Assembly (NCBI GenBank): GCA_037043015.1
Contig: CM073330.1
Span: 645,263 to 709,262 of the forward strand
Reading direction: 5' to 3'
Length of the DNA: 64,000 bases
From: Bryum argenteum
Lineage: Eukaryota; Streptophyta; Bryopsida; Bryales; Bryaceae
Both the position numbers and the translations under genes were made by a program. The notes under the pieces were generated by a model. That model saw only the letters and a list, made by a program, of their open reading frames with translations. It was not told the origin of the DNA and searched no databases. This document shows, piece after piece, positions 9,008 through 20,488 of the stretch. Every line of letters starts with the position of its first letter. The stretch's first letter is position 1.

Positions 9008-12000
9008 CTACGCTTCTCTTTGGATTTCTATTACATCGCAATCGAATGCTCTTCTCGTATCAATTGTATTTGCTATACTACGAGTCCGGGGTCTTTGGCT
9101 TGGTCTAGCAATTCTACCGCCCTCGTCGTATTCTTGATCCACCGCAGCAATTTCTTCTGTTGTTGCCCGACATCCAATCGTCGCCGCTCTCATTGCCATC
9201 ATCCCTTTTCCGTTTCTTGGGTGGGTTAGCATTTTTGGAACGGAAGATTTTCATGGCCTCCTCGATTCGTCCCACCACATCCTTCACAAAGGAGTCCTCT
9301 CACGTGATAGACACCAATAACTCCGGCCGGGTCTTTGATCATTGTCGTCCAATGAGTAATGATGTTCTTTAATGCGCGACTCAAATTTCTCTACCGCCTC
9401 CCGAAAAGAAAAGATGTCGTCTTTGAAAGATTCCTCCTTCGTTGAAATCCGTAAGTGTGCGGCCTCTTCCAACTTGGCTAGGACTAAAGCCCTTCCAATC
9501 GGCCTATCATCGTACTTCTTGTACTCCTCTCCAAACTCAATGTCACTTGTTACCTCATGCCACAAACCATCTTTCCCTTCTCCACTCTCTTTGGAGGGAA
9601 TCGGAAGAAACGATTGTGTTCGATGACTCCAATGTCCTCCAAAGTTGCGGCAAAACATCTCTCGTTGCTCATTGTCTTCAATATCTCGCGCCCTAATCTC
9701 CACCTCGTAGTCACGTGTCATCCAAAGCAATGGATCTGTCTCGCCTACATCATGCATGAGGAGTGGTGTTTTGATGTTGAACTATCCCATTCAAGTGCTT
9801 TCCCCACTCACGAAAGTTGTGAAGTTTCTTTGGAAGTTGATCCAAAGGGAGATTCCATCGGTTGAACTCGTGCCAGGTGGCATGACATCGCGCATCCCCA
9901 TCACTTCGTAGAATCTCGTGCTAATTGGAGAACGACATATAGGACATGATGATTTTCCCGGGCGGCGCTTGCTATGCAAGTAACATGAAAGTTATGGCCA
10001 CATTGGCCTAGTGTGTACGCTCCTTACGGACCGAAATGATATCGGCACATGCCACATTTTTCCTTGATATTGTCGGTGGGGGTCGCATGTGTAAACGACA
10101 TTTCGATTTGATTCCACAAAATGCGATGAGAATGAGTTGTATGGCACCCATCCTTACGCTACTTCCAAACTCCAATCAATATCATCATCTTTTCCCATCC
10201 GATTGAAATTTGTTCGCTCCATCATCTCCTCGACATCACCCCAAATAGTGACCTTAGTAGGTTCGTGTTCTCGTAATCTTTCGTATTTTTAAATTCCTCC
10301 AATGATGTATTCACATGTTCACTCGAACCACATGATTTGGCGGCGATCTTCTTGATTATGTTGTGCCTTTGAAACCATGGCCTCCCTATCTTGAAGTCGG
10401 TGAACCCAAGCCAACCAAGGCAATATGTTCTCTTCGCGTGGTGTATAATCCACATTTCTCAATGCCATTCGTATGGATTCTAGTTCAGCTCGTGCCTCAT
10501 CTCTCTGCTTCATCATCGCTTCCAATTGCATTTCCAATGTTTCTTTAGGACATTGATTATGTAGGCAATCTTTTCCCTTCGAATGTGTATCATCCTCTAC
10601 ACGCACGCCCCTCCTTCCATTGTCCTCCGATTCCGTATCATCGTCCAAATCGATGATTTGTTTTCCTTTCTCCTGCGTACTGAACCGTGCTTCCTTCTCT
10701 TGAATGTCCTCTACTGCCTCAGTAGGCCCTGGCTCGCATGATGGAGTACCTTTCATCTCCGGGCCATCACTCTTATTATTCCCATCATTATTAGATGGGA
10801 TAAGATCACCTTCCCTTTCGATCCTTTCTCCAATTTTTGAAATTGGAGAATTATCTTTAGTTCTGGGGACATCTTCTACATCACCTTCTTCGGGAGGATT
10901 CAAAATGTTCATCGCTTGCTCCATGAGATTGCGGTGAGTACGGGGATTTTTCGCTCATATCCATTAAGTTTGAAATCATAAACCACCTTGTCAATCACGG
11001 TAATTGCTACGTTATACTTATCCTGAAGACTTATAAACTCCTCCGTATCCTTTATCCTTGCTTTCACATACGGGAGCCATGCCTCTGATATCTTCTCGTA
11101 GTCTATAGCTGCTTCTAGCATTCGAGGCGTCATTATGGCAAGAGTTTGAGCCAATTCTAAAAACCGTGGAACCATAGCAGCAACAACTTCAACCCCGACT
11201 TTCATCTCGGTCCCAGCTTGCAATATATGGGTTTTTTTGGTGTCTTCCCACTTCATCTTCGTCTCACCATCTGGAATGGTTTCGTCGTATATGACCTTCG
11301 CTACTTCGTCAATATAAGTGAGATACTCTCGCAGTTTCTTGTTGCTTGGTACTCCATATAATTCTTCGAAATTTGACCACCAATCCTTCTCCATCTGCGG
11401 AGTAATGGAATCTGGCATGGATGTTGTTTCCATTGGTTTACTTGGCCCTGCCTCATTCGATTTTGGATTATTATCGGTCAAATTTAGGCCATTGGGAATA
11501 ATAGGGTTATCTGGAATGAGAGGGGAGAGTACCTCTTCCACTACATTCTCTAAGTCCCCCACCTGATCTTGCACTGCATTCGCCTCTTCCAATGACTGCT
11601 CTCCAACTGCGTTTACATCCCGAAGCCTATCAAGCTGCATTGTTCGTTTGATAGACCATCCGTGGCAAGAGGAATGTCCGTATCCTTTGTAACGACATTC
11701 TCATCTTCCGTTGTATCCTCTTCAGCCTTTTTTTTTTTTTTTTTCCTCAAAACCTCCAAAATATGCTTTGTCAAGGCGATTGTGGATCAAAGCAATCCGG
11801 GATATGCTTCTCGCTTCCTTTCAATGCGAAGCGGAAATTGAGTATTAGTTTGGTACGTGCTCCAATTTATCTTCATTTGTAGTATCAACTCAAAGATATA
11901 CCATTGCCAACAATTGGTAACAAAAGTACCCTTTTGTTTTGGCACGATCCCGAACAAGGCCCGCCATACTTCCTCCGCACGGTGGATAAAGTGATCATCC

Positions 12001-12291
12001 TTGCATGTTGCGGGTTGCAACAAAAGTTCTTGGTATGAATCGCATGACATTCTTTAGGCCAAAGCTTGCCAATGTGAAACATCTTCACATATTTCTTGCA
12101 AATTTGAGCGGTCCAATACTCCGTCACCTCCGATTCCCAACGCGTTCCGCTTTAATGTCTTCATTCTCTAAAATCTCCCAATTAGGTCCATGAGTTGCAC
12201 CTTTTTGTTTATTCCTCTTCTTAGGCGCCTCTCTCGATATCATCGAATTCTCCACCTCCATACTCGTGTTCACGTTCTCAGTCGACGTCAT
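9008..12291 (-). pseudogene. RING-finger cargo gene of the hAT, frameshifted
   Basis: The start is placed at the ATG at 12291 (MTSTENVNTSMEVEN), about 175 bp downstream of its TATA. Regions in order: a basic, disordered N-terminus; a motif at 12115-12054 (W..A..CKKYVKMFHIGKLWP) shared with the gene at 17862; a second shared patch ending INWSTYQT near 11850; an acidic linker, then a helical region with EKDWWSNFEELYGV (11640-10909); a coiled-coil region rich in E/K/R (10924-10319); a RING-H2-like finger near 10055-9930, CGMC, then CGHNFHVTC, then CPICR; a charged C-terminus. RING fingers usually mark E3 ubiquitin ligases. Frame changes near 12124, 11640, 10915, 9950 and elsewhere, and a stop inside the finger, show decay. 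Convergent with the transposase. Confidence 0.65.
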
Positions 12292-12464
12292 CGTGCAAGT
12301 ATCACCGAAGAATCCACGGGACGAAGCAGCCGCAACAAATGTGAAAAAAAACCGACCCCCTTCTCCTCTCCAACTAGAATGCAGCAGGCGCCTTAGCAAC
12401 TGGAGGCAATTCGAATTGGGTTACCATGAGGAGAGGAAGTGGTGGAAAATGAAGCCGGACGGCC

Positions 12465-12472
12465 CTTTATAG
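12465..12472 (-). promoter_or_regulatory. TATA box of the RING gene (CTATAAAG)
   Basis: Minus-strand order: GC-rich block, CACTATAAAGGGCC, then CTTCATTTTCCACCACTTCC, as at the other cargo promoters. Confidence 0.6.
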
Positions 12473-12479
12473 TGCCCTC

Positions 12480-12760
12480 ATGCCGGACCGGCCGACCGAA
12501 CCGCCGACCGGGCCTAGCCGTCCGAAGCCCCGGAGCGGCCGACCGCTCGCTGGACCGGCCGTCCGGTCCCCCGGACCTGCCGACCGCCCCCCGGACCTGC
12601 CGACCGCCCCCCGGACCTGCCGACCGACCCCCGGACCGGCCGTGGGGCCATCGGGACCGTCCGATTGATCGCCGGACCGCCGGGCTCGGCCGACCGACCC
12701 GACGGCCGAACCTTCGCAGGCCGGGCCTGGCGGAGCGGCCGCCGGCCGCCCCTCTAAACC
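12480..12760 (-). promoter_or_regulatory. GC-rich CGACCGG block 2, upstream of RING gene
   Basis: CCGGACCTGCCGACCGCCCC-type repeats occur three times near 12570-12630. Reading frames here are low-complexity artefacts. Confidence 0.6.
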
Positions 12761-12813
12761 CTAACCCCAAAATTTGTTGTGCCCCTTTACAAACCCTAGG
12801 CATCAACCAATGA

Positions 12814-15100
12814 AGATCTATCTATCTCTAAAATATTAAATTTGGGCCCTCGAAGTGGGCATTAGGACTTTATATTGCAAGATCCACTCTATGACCCACT
12901 TTGTAAAGTAGAGCTAAAGTTAAGGCACACTTTAAGTCCAAGTGGGCTCAACTCCAAATGGGCCCAACTTCAAATGGCCTCTAGTATAAAGTAGCCGTAA
13001 AAAGTGCCAAAACCCCTCAAAACCAACTTATTATGAATTTCACTTCAATCGAAAATGATGAAATTTAGTAGATTCTCTTGTGCACTAATAAATTATCATC
13101 TCGCAATCTATGAGGCTCTATGAATCAAACTTTTATGCACATGACTTACAAGAGTATGTTTTTAGGGCATCCTCAATGGAGACTAAATAACCGCCCTTTG
13201 TACCAAATTCTATGTTTTGAGTGATTTTGAATTAAAAATACAATTACCAACGTAAGAAGCGCATGTAAAAAACGTGAGATAGATCTCAAGAAATAAGAAA
13301 TGTGGATAAAATTTTATTCCCAAATTGTGTAAACTTTCCCTACAAATTTAAAGTTGTTTTATTTAAATTTGTTTTAGGTTTTTTTAAAAATTAGACCTAG
13401 CCGCTTAAAAGTTTCTACTTAACCGTCTCCTTGCAACGAATTTCTTATACTAATAGGATAATTATAAACTGGTAATTCTTGTTCTTCAAGAAGATAGATA
13501 GATACAAACTCCAATTTTCATATCGAATATAACAATTGTATATAAATATAACCAAAGAACTCACGACAAAAAATAGTCTCTTCCATCTTACCCATGAGTT
13601 TATATATCCACCTAAAAGTCTTTCTATAGTCTTTTACTTTCCAATTTCTAAAAACAAATCTTATTAATAGATCAATTATAGAAATCTAACTCTTCATGTA
13701 TGTAAACCATTTATATTTAAAGTAGGATATGTATATTTACGTATATACTATGTATTAATAAATTAGAATATGTATATTTATGTATGTACTTTATGTTTCA
13801 TAGTATAATATGTATATGAAGGTATATATTATATGTAATATATATTATAATTGTATCGTATTATTGTTGAATTTATTATAAATATAATATTTCTGTATAC
13901 ATCAATACATGTATAGTATATATACTTATGTATGTACTTTTTGATTTATAGTTCTCGCACACAAAGTAGAATTGATTTGCTTTACCTCTAAATATGTATT
14001 TAAGTAGAACCACTATTTATATAGAACTTGTTTACCTCTAAATAAAATCTTAGCATTAAATCGCTATTTATGTAGAGTGACTTTACCTCTAAATATGTTT
14101 TTAGCAAAAACCGCTCTATCTTTACCGTATAGTGTATATATATTATTTATTTTATTATTTTCATTTTAGAGGGGACCCCAGTTAAGAACCAACATCCCGG
14201 ATGAGACTATAACATGTCCAATATATATAATAAAGGAATTAGCCTACAAAGGTTTGTAAAATAATGTATTGGATATGGAAAAATAAAAATATTAGCTAGG
14301 GGAAATTAATAAATCCTAGACCATGAACCTTATATCCTATGCTCAAGTGATTTCATCCACAATATACTCTAAATGAAAAAGCAATGGCTATTCAAATCAT
14401 TCTATTCCCTAATCAATCCATCAAAGTTTCTAATATAAGAATAATCAACTTCATTTAACATAAAATAGAAGTACTATACGTGTACAAGATCAAATATGAT
14501 TATAACTTTATAAGTTAATGCCGTTATTGCCATATGTTAAAAACTTATAGGGTGCGATATTTTTATTAATTTATTTGTAACGCTTTTTACTTCTCTTAAT
14601 TTATGATCACAATATAGAAAACAATAGAACAATATATGAAAACATCTCCTTGTGAGAATGGATCAATATTTGACAAAAGTTGGGACATTCAAGAAATGAA
14701 TGAAAATTCATGGCCTAAAAGCGTTCTCTTCATTCAAATTAAGAAAGAATATTTGTAAGAAATAAAATCAATGAGAACAAATCTAAAACATGGACTCTCG
14801 CTAATAATAAGAATTGGCCCCATAACCTTCGTTTTCCTTCTAGAAAAAATGGGCACCAACTCCCAACACCTTCACTAATGGGGGAATAGGCATGGGAGAT
14901 ATGTTGGCCTTGACTCCTCTTGCAAGGAGTCCCTTATTATAGAATTATTTGGAGCCTAGAGTATCTTTGTCATAAAACATTCTTGTTTCTGACAAAGAGA
15001 TCTTCCCGACATTCCCTTGTCAGAACATTCCCTACCCCGATTTAGACGCCACGTGTACGCGAGACGCTAAATATAGAAATGCAAATATGCAATGCAGGGA
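12814..15100. other. AT-rich non-coding interior of the hAT
   Basis: No credible gene. The part at about 12990-13165 matches the central part of the TTAA-MITE family (GATGAAATTT, TTATCATCTCGCAATCTATGAGG-like). The rest is A/T-rich with ATATGTATATTTA words near 13720-13830, resembling old nested insertions. Confidence 0.5.
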
Positions 15101-15164
15101 AGTGAGAGAAGTTGAGGAAACGGGAGTTACGCCTTTCCGGGAGAGGCAAGAAGAGGAGGGGGAG

Positions 15165-15350
15165 GGAGGTACGCCGGCCGACCGACGGATAGCCGACCGG
15201 TCGGTCGGCAGGCCGACCGCAGGCCGGCCGGCCGGCCGGTCTCCGGGCCGGTTCCCGGTCGCTCGGCCGGTCCGCGGTCGCCGGGCCGGTCGGTAGGCCG
15301 GTCATGCGGTCGGTCCCATCGGTCGGCCGGGCACAAGCGGCCCATTGACC
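15165..15350. promoter_or_regulatory. Orphan GC-rich CGACCGG block 3
   Basis: Same composition as the four promoter blocks (GGCCGACCG, GGCCGGCCGG) but with no recognisable gene on either side. A minus-strand TATATTTAG lies near 15068. It may be the promoter of a lost fifth gene. Confidence 0.45.
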
Positions 15351-15378
15351 GATCGTACATCGCCATCGCCCGCTTCGG

Positions 15379-15397
15379 TTTTTTTTTTTTTTTTTTA
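15379..15397 (+). repeat. Poly-T run
   Basis: About 18 T beside GC block 3; equivalent A/T runs lie beside block 4 and in cargo leaders. Confidence 0.6.
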
Positions 15398-15439
15398 TTC
15401 TTAGTTTCCATTGTGTTCCTGGAATCTTTCAAAATTACA

Positions 15440-17335
15440 TAGGATCCTTTTTAAATTTTAATCCCTCTCACATTTCTGTTATTAGATTCTCAGTGATTAT
15501 TACACAATGAAAAAAGGAATCCTATGTTGATTTGTGAAATGCTATATATTCTTTATTCACGGATATTGGTTTAGTGGTTTAGGGTTCCGGGTTTAGGGTT
15601 TAGGGTTTAGGGTTTAGGGTTTAGGTTTATGGTTTACTTAGAGATTTCATGATTGCGGTAGCTTTGTTATATGAATTTTCACTTCAATCTAGAAGTGATG
15701 AAATTTCGTAAATTCTCTTGTGTACTAACATATTATGATCTCGTAGTGTATGAGGTTATATGACTCAACTTTGGGGCACATGACCTACAACTATAACTCT
15801 ATTTCAATATTGCATGGTTGAGAATGTAAGTTGAGGATCCTCATTTTAATATAGGACCCTTATTTTGGAAATGCGACATTTGGTAAAAAATGGACATTAG
15901 GTTTGGGGAGTCTATAATCTTAGATGCTATGTTGAATGTTGAAAATACTATCAATATATTCCTTGCAACAAACTCGTGATTTATTCCATGTCAATAATAA
16001 TAACAATGCGATGGAGAAAAGTGGCATTCTAATTGATTAAAAATATAAATCAATACTACACCATGCATACACGAATCCCTTATTTTCATTCCACACACAA
16101 TTGAGTTTCCAAAGATTTCCAACACCAATCTTTATAAGTTGATGCGATATGTTAAAAACTTTTAGAGTTGGATATTTTCAAAAATTTATTTGTCTCCTTT
16201 TTACTTCTCTTTATTTGTGATTGCGAAATAGAAAACAATAGAGTCCTCTTTCTATTACCTTTGTAAGAGGTAAATAAATAATTATTCAAATAAATACAAT
16301 AAAAAAATGGTACTAATAAATATGGAAAAAGAATATGTGCAAATTAAGTACAATGATATGTACTACATTATAAATATACTCCTACCTTAGTTCAAGGGTG
16401 TCAAACAAAAATAGCCAATAATAGAATGAGTTGTTTAGGCATAATGTTTTTTGATTAAGCCTATTCTAATGTCTAATCGTGGTCAATGTAAGGCCCGACA
16501 CGGTAATACCAAAGTTATGAAACTAAATGGTCACACATGCTCTATAAGTCTATTACAATATTACATGTTTGAGAATGTAAATTGTGCATCTTCATTTCAA
16601 TATAGGACCCTTCATTTGATAATGCGTCATTTGGTTAAAAATAGGCACTACGTTTGGGAGTATATAATCTTAGATCCAATTGGCAAAAAAAAAAAAAACT
16701 TATTTTGTTCCTTTAAGTCATTTTGAAGTATTCTAATTATAATGTGAATAAGAATGAAATTAGAAAATACGAGTAATTATTATATACGGTATAAATAAAA
16801 CCACGTCTATTTACATAAAACCTCTTTGTTGACATGGAAGACACAAATTAGGATACGATGAGATTCTATCATCCCCGGTTCTAAATTTGGGACGCATGTA
16901 TGTATAATGAAATTTATATGTTATATGTTTTATACGTACACATATTTTCATGAACGCCAATAGCCTTCTATTATAGTTCATGAGAAAATATATTTTTAAG
17001 CTAATACATGTTCATTGTAAATTTGTAACCCTTAACCTCAAATGCCCAAGGGGGTGTAGACTCTAGAGCCTAGAAACACACGTTTTGCAAAGTGCAAGAG
17101 ATGAAAATAAAGGTTAGCAATCTAGATCCCAACCGTACAACATTGTAGAAGACTTGGTTTAGGTCATGTGGAGGAAATTTGGACTCCAAGACTAGAACTA
17201 TTAAAAAAGAATTCCTTTCTTTGTGGGCCATGGGAAAGCATGCCTCATGTTTGAAAAAATCCAAAAAACAAGACTTGGTTCTCCATCAGCGTTCATTTTC
17301 TTCTCCCTATGGAAACCCAACAGTTGTTTAATAAA
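15440..17335. other. AT-rich non-coding interior with old TTAA-MITE fragments
   Basis: 15655-15830 and about 17085-17200 resemble the interior of the 39939-40911 element (GATGAAATTTC, TATGATCTCG, ACATGACCTAC; CTAGATCCCAACCGTACAAC). Nothing coding is seen. Confidence 0.5.
15592..15627 (+). repeat. Interstitial telomere-like run, about five TTTAGGG units
   Basis: Plant telomere heptamer in a short internal run with a variant copy just upstream; far too short to be a telomere. Confidence 0.8.
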
Positions 17336-17371
<36 letters not shown>

Positions 17372-17380
17372 AAAAAAAAC
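17336..17380 (+). repeat. Poly-A run abutting GC block 4
   Basis: About 40 A with one G, followed directly by AGCCCCGCCGACCGG. Confidence 0.8.
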
Positions 17381-17391
17381 AAACAACAAAA

Positions 17392-17712
17392 GCCCCGCCG
17401 ACCGGACGGGGGGGACGGCCGATCGGACGGACGGCGGCCACCGCGATCGACGGACGGCGGCCGATCGCCCTCGCGACCCGTCGGACGGCGGGTCGCGTCG
17501 GATCCGTCGCCGCGGCGGACGGATCGGTCGGCCGCGATGGCCCGGCCGGATCCGGCGGCCGCGACGGATCTGTCGGCCGTCGGGCGGCTGCGATCGGTCG
17601 CCAATGCGGCCATCGGATTGGCCGACCGATCTGGCCGACCGATGGCGGAATCGACCGCGGCCGACGGAGATCGGACGGCCGGAGGAACGGGCGAATGCCG
17701 ACCGCCGCGATC
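17392..17712 (+). promoter_or_regulatory. GC-rich CGACCGG block 4, upstream of Tyr/Gly-rich gene
   Basis: Repeats of GCCGATCGGACGG, CGACGGATC and GGCCGACCGATC. Contains GATCGGACGG at 17421-17430 and 17669-17678, a word also found at the 5' flanks of two host genes (36045-36073, 57878-57916). Confidence 0.6.
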
Positions 17713-17714
17713 GG

Positions 17715-17722
17715 TATAAATA
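17715..17722 (+). promoter_or_regulatory. TATA box of the Tyr/Gly-rich gene (TATAAATA)
   Basis: Followed by GCCGACCGGGGCTCATTTC and TTCTCACT, the layout shared by all four cargo genes. Confidence 0.65.
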
Positions 17723-17861
17723 GCCGACCGGGGCTCATTTCTTCTCACTCTGGTGTGCGCCTGGTATTTGTGGTTTTCCATGTCGATTGCGCTCTCTGAG
17801 TCCCCTCTTGATAATCGACGCCATTTTTTTTTTTTTTTTTTTTTTCTTGTGGCTGAACAAT

Positions 17862-19500
17862 ATGCCGAGGGAACGACGTACTAGTGCACCCAAGGGCAAG
17901 GCCCCGGAGATGGATTGGGAAGCAACTGACGATCCAAATTGTGTTGCCGAAGATGGATGGGAAGATGAACCGGCGAGAATTTGGAATTGCACCATGTGCA
18001 AGCGATATGTGAAGATGAAACACCTCATGAAGTTATGGCCAAGAAATCAAGCGATTATATCAGGGCCACGACGCGAAGGACTAGCCAGCAATTGCACAAG
18101 TCAACATTTCACACTTCGTTATCATGAAGTGACCATTGCCGTTGGAGTACGGAATACTAGGCCGGAAATCATGTTATATTCCAACATGGCTATGGTTTGG
18201 GCAGAAATCGTTCTACATAAGAACGTGAATTGGAGCACCGTAACAGGTTTGAATGTTGCCGGGTGGATCGGAGCCATGATTTCATACCAACTAGTTGGCT
18301 TGGAGCCAGTGATTGTATGCCCCTTTGGTCAAATCGGACATATACGGAGATGTCGGAAGTTCAAGATGAAGAAAGTACACCTCCAAGGAGATATGGAGGT
18401 CAGACACGAATTTCTCAAGATACACCTCCGAGGGGATACGAGGGTCAAACACAACATCAACAAGACACACCTCCAGGGGATACGAATGTCAATCAACATC
18501 AACAACATACACTCCGAGGGGATATGGGGGTCACACAGCAGATAATTATAATCGCAGCAATAACAGGGGTATGGTACCAATCTCTTTTGGCATAGGAAGT
18601 GGTGGGTATTATCCCGGTAGCAATATATACGGTCCAGGAACCACTACTCCTGAGACATATAGGCCGAGCATCCAAGGGATACGTACCAATCAGGAGGCCA
18701 ACACGATACAAGTCCGAATCTTTGGAGGAAGATATATGCCAACATATCCTCGGGATACATACGAGTCAGGAGGCCGATACGGTGGAATGAGTGCTCCGGA
18801 GAGCTATACGCCAACATATCCTCGGGAATTTAACGATGTTCCCGGCCAATATGGTAGAGGACCGAGTAGTCCAGAGTACCATATCCCAATACATCCAAGG
18901 GACACATACGAGTCTCGAGGCCGGTATGGGAGAGGACCTAACATTCGAGAAAGGTACCCCACAACGTATCCCTCTTTGGATCATACGATGCTCACAACCA
19001 ATACGGTAGAAGACCCGAGGTTCCGGATAGCTTTAGACCAACGTATTCAAGAGATACGCATGATCATCACGGCGAGTACGGTAGAGCTATTACCAATCCC
19101 GAGTACCGTACTCCAAGTCAAGCAAGAGATGAATACGAGCCCAGTTGGAATTACCGGAACAAGGATCATGAAGAGCATATCACTCAAGATATCCATATCC
19201 GGTATGGCCAACATGCATATGGGAGTAACAACACTCCCCCGCCACCATTCGAACTCGTGAAGAAGAAGATGCGAGTTTGAAAGACAACTACGAGAGGCAA
19301 CAATTCAAAGTCAAGCGGAGTACATCCGCAAGCTTGAAAATGATCGTATTTTGACGAGCGGCGCTTGTATGATGCTTATTCGCGAGGGCGGTACTCGGAC
19401 CAAGCGGGGCCAAGTGGAACACAATATGATAAGGACTAGGATGCAAAGTAGTTATACATTTACATATAGGCATGTTGTAATGTCTTGTACGTACATGTAG
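17862..19500 (+). pseudogene. Tyr/Gly/Pro-rich cargo protein with shared N-terminal motif
   Basis: The ATG at 17862 follows a poly-T leader and gives a basic start (MPRERRTSAPKGKAPEM). Residues 41-60 hold W..C..CKRYVKMKHLMKLWP; a second shared patch (NVNWSTVTG) follows near residue 125. Both match the RING gene, so the two genes are paralogous at the N-terminus. The frame then shifts into a long low-complexity region of Tyr/Gly/Pro/Arg repeats (about 18380-19130), units like YGRGPSSPEY and HPRDTYESRG. A coiled-coil end follows in another frame near 19270-19350 (AEYIRKLENDR). Two or more frame shifts indicate decay or unrecognised introns. No known domain is recognised; function unknown. Possible roles, by inference only: DNA or RNA binding with a phase-separating tail. 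It converges on the kinase-like gene. Confidence 0.6.
18660..19130 (+). repeat. Diverged tandem repeats of about 81 bp in coding sequence
   Basis: Repeating cores: CCAACATATCCTCGGGA, TACGAGTC, GG(C/A)CG(A/G)TA and a GGTAGAGGACC-like core. The period is a multiple of 3, fitting a repeated protein segment. Confidence 0.6.
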
Positions 19501-20430
19501 TATTTGGATGAGAACTCTATTCTCCATATGGTAGAGGTCATTTTTAAGACCTTCTTAACCATGTTTTGTTGGTAAACGGACATCATATGAATGATATACG
19601 GAATGTAGAACCATAACCTATATTACACATTTATTTGAGTAAATATGTTATGATTCCATTTATTAACCAGATTTGTTTAAAACTTTATTTGGGATTTGCT
19701 TCGGGAGGCGGTGTCTCCACGGTGCAAAGGGGAGTTGGCGATTGTTACCAACAAAATTTTGGACATATTTTTTCCCTATATGTAATCAAATGTAGTAAAT
19801 TCATGCAAAATTTGGGAGGCTCATTCCTCTTGATTGACATTCTTACAAGTTATTTTCTAAAAGCAGGTCCGAACAATACTATAGTAAAACATGCACGTCA
19901 TTACGTATATTTCGTATTATAAAGAACTTAGAGTGGGGTATGTGAGTGTAGGAGTTTGTGATTTTTGAGGTAACTTAGTTCTAACAGTTTTCCATAATCT
20001 AGAATTTTGACAAATTCTGAAATATGTAATTCAGAATTTACTAATACATTTTGAGCTTGTGTTGGTAATTTCTGGAGGCTGCCACTGTAAAATTGGTAAA
20101 TATTATGACTTAAATAATATTGGAATTTCAGTAGTGATTCGCTTATAAACATATGAGAAGAAAAATAGAAGATAAATCGCTAAATTTGAATTACCCAACC
20201 AACACTTAAAAATTGAATCAATAGGTTTTTCTGGGCTTTACCCTAAAGGCCTCATCCAAATGGTGCAAAGGGGCAAAATATTATAATAAACATAAGTATA
20301 CTTGGTGGGCCAAAATTTGAAAGGCATGCAATGCATTTGAAACAAAGAGTATTGTTGCACTGAAAATAGAACAAACATACTAATTCATAAACTATAATAA
20401 AACCGATATGCGTAAAACAAATTCTACGTT
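19501..20430. other. Spacer between convergent cargo genes
   Basis: AT-rich, no gene seen. It contains the presumed 3' ends of both neighbours. Confidence 0.5.
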
Positions 20431-20488
20431 CTCCTATTCGTAATTCGTCCGAAAATGCTCACGAGGCGTAGGCCAATGAAACATATCG

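Noticed and set aside
5169-12783. Two separate hATs (about 5.2-12.8 kb and 17.4-22.2 kb) rather than one
   Set aside because: No TGACAACCCTG-like terminus or 8-bp duplication was found at the inner ends; outer ends and duplication match perfectly. Kept as an alternative in the evidence.
15592-15627. True telomere
   Set aside because: Only about five units, internal to a transposon.
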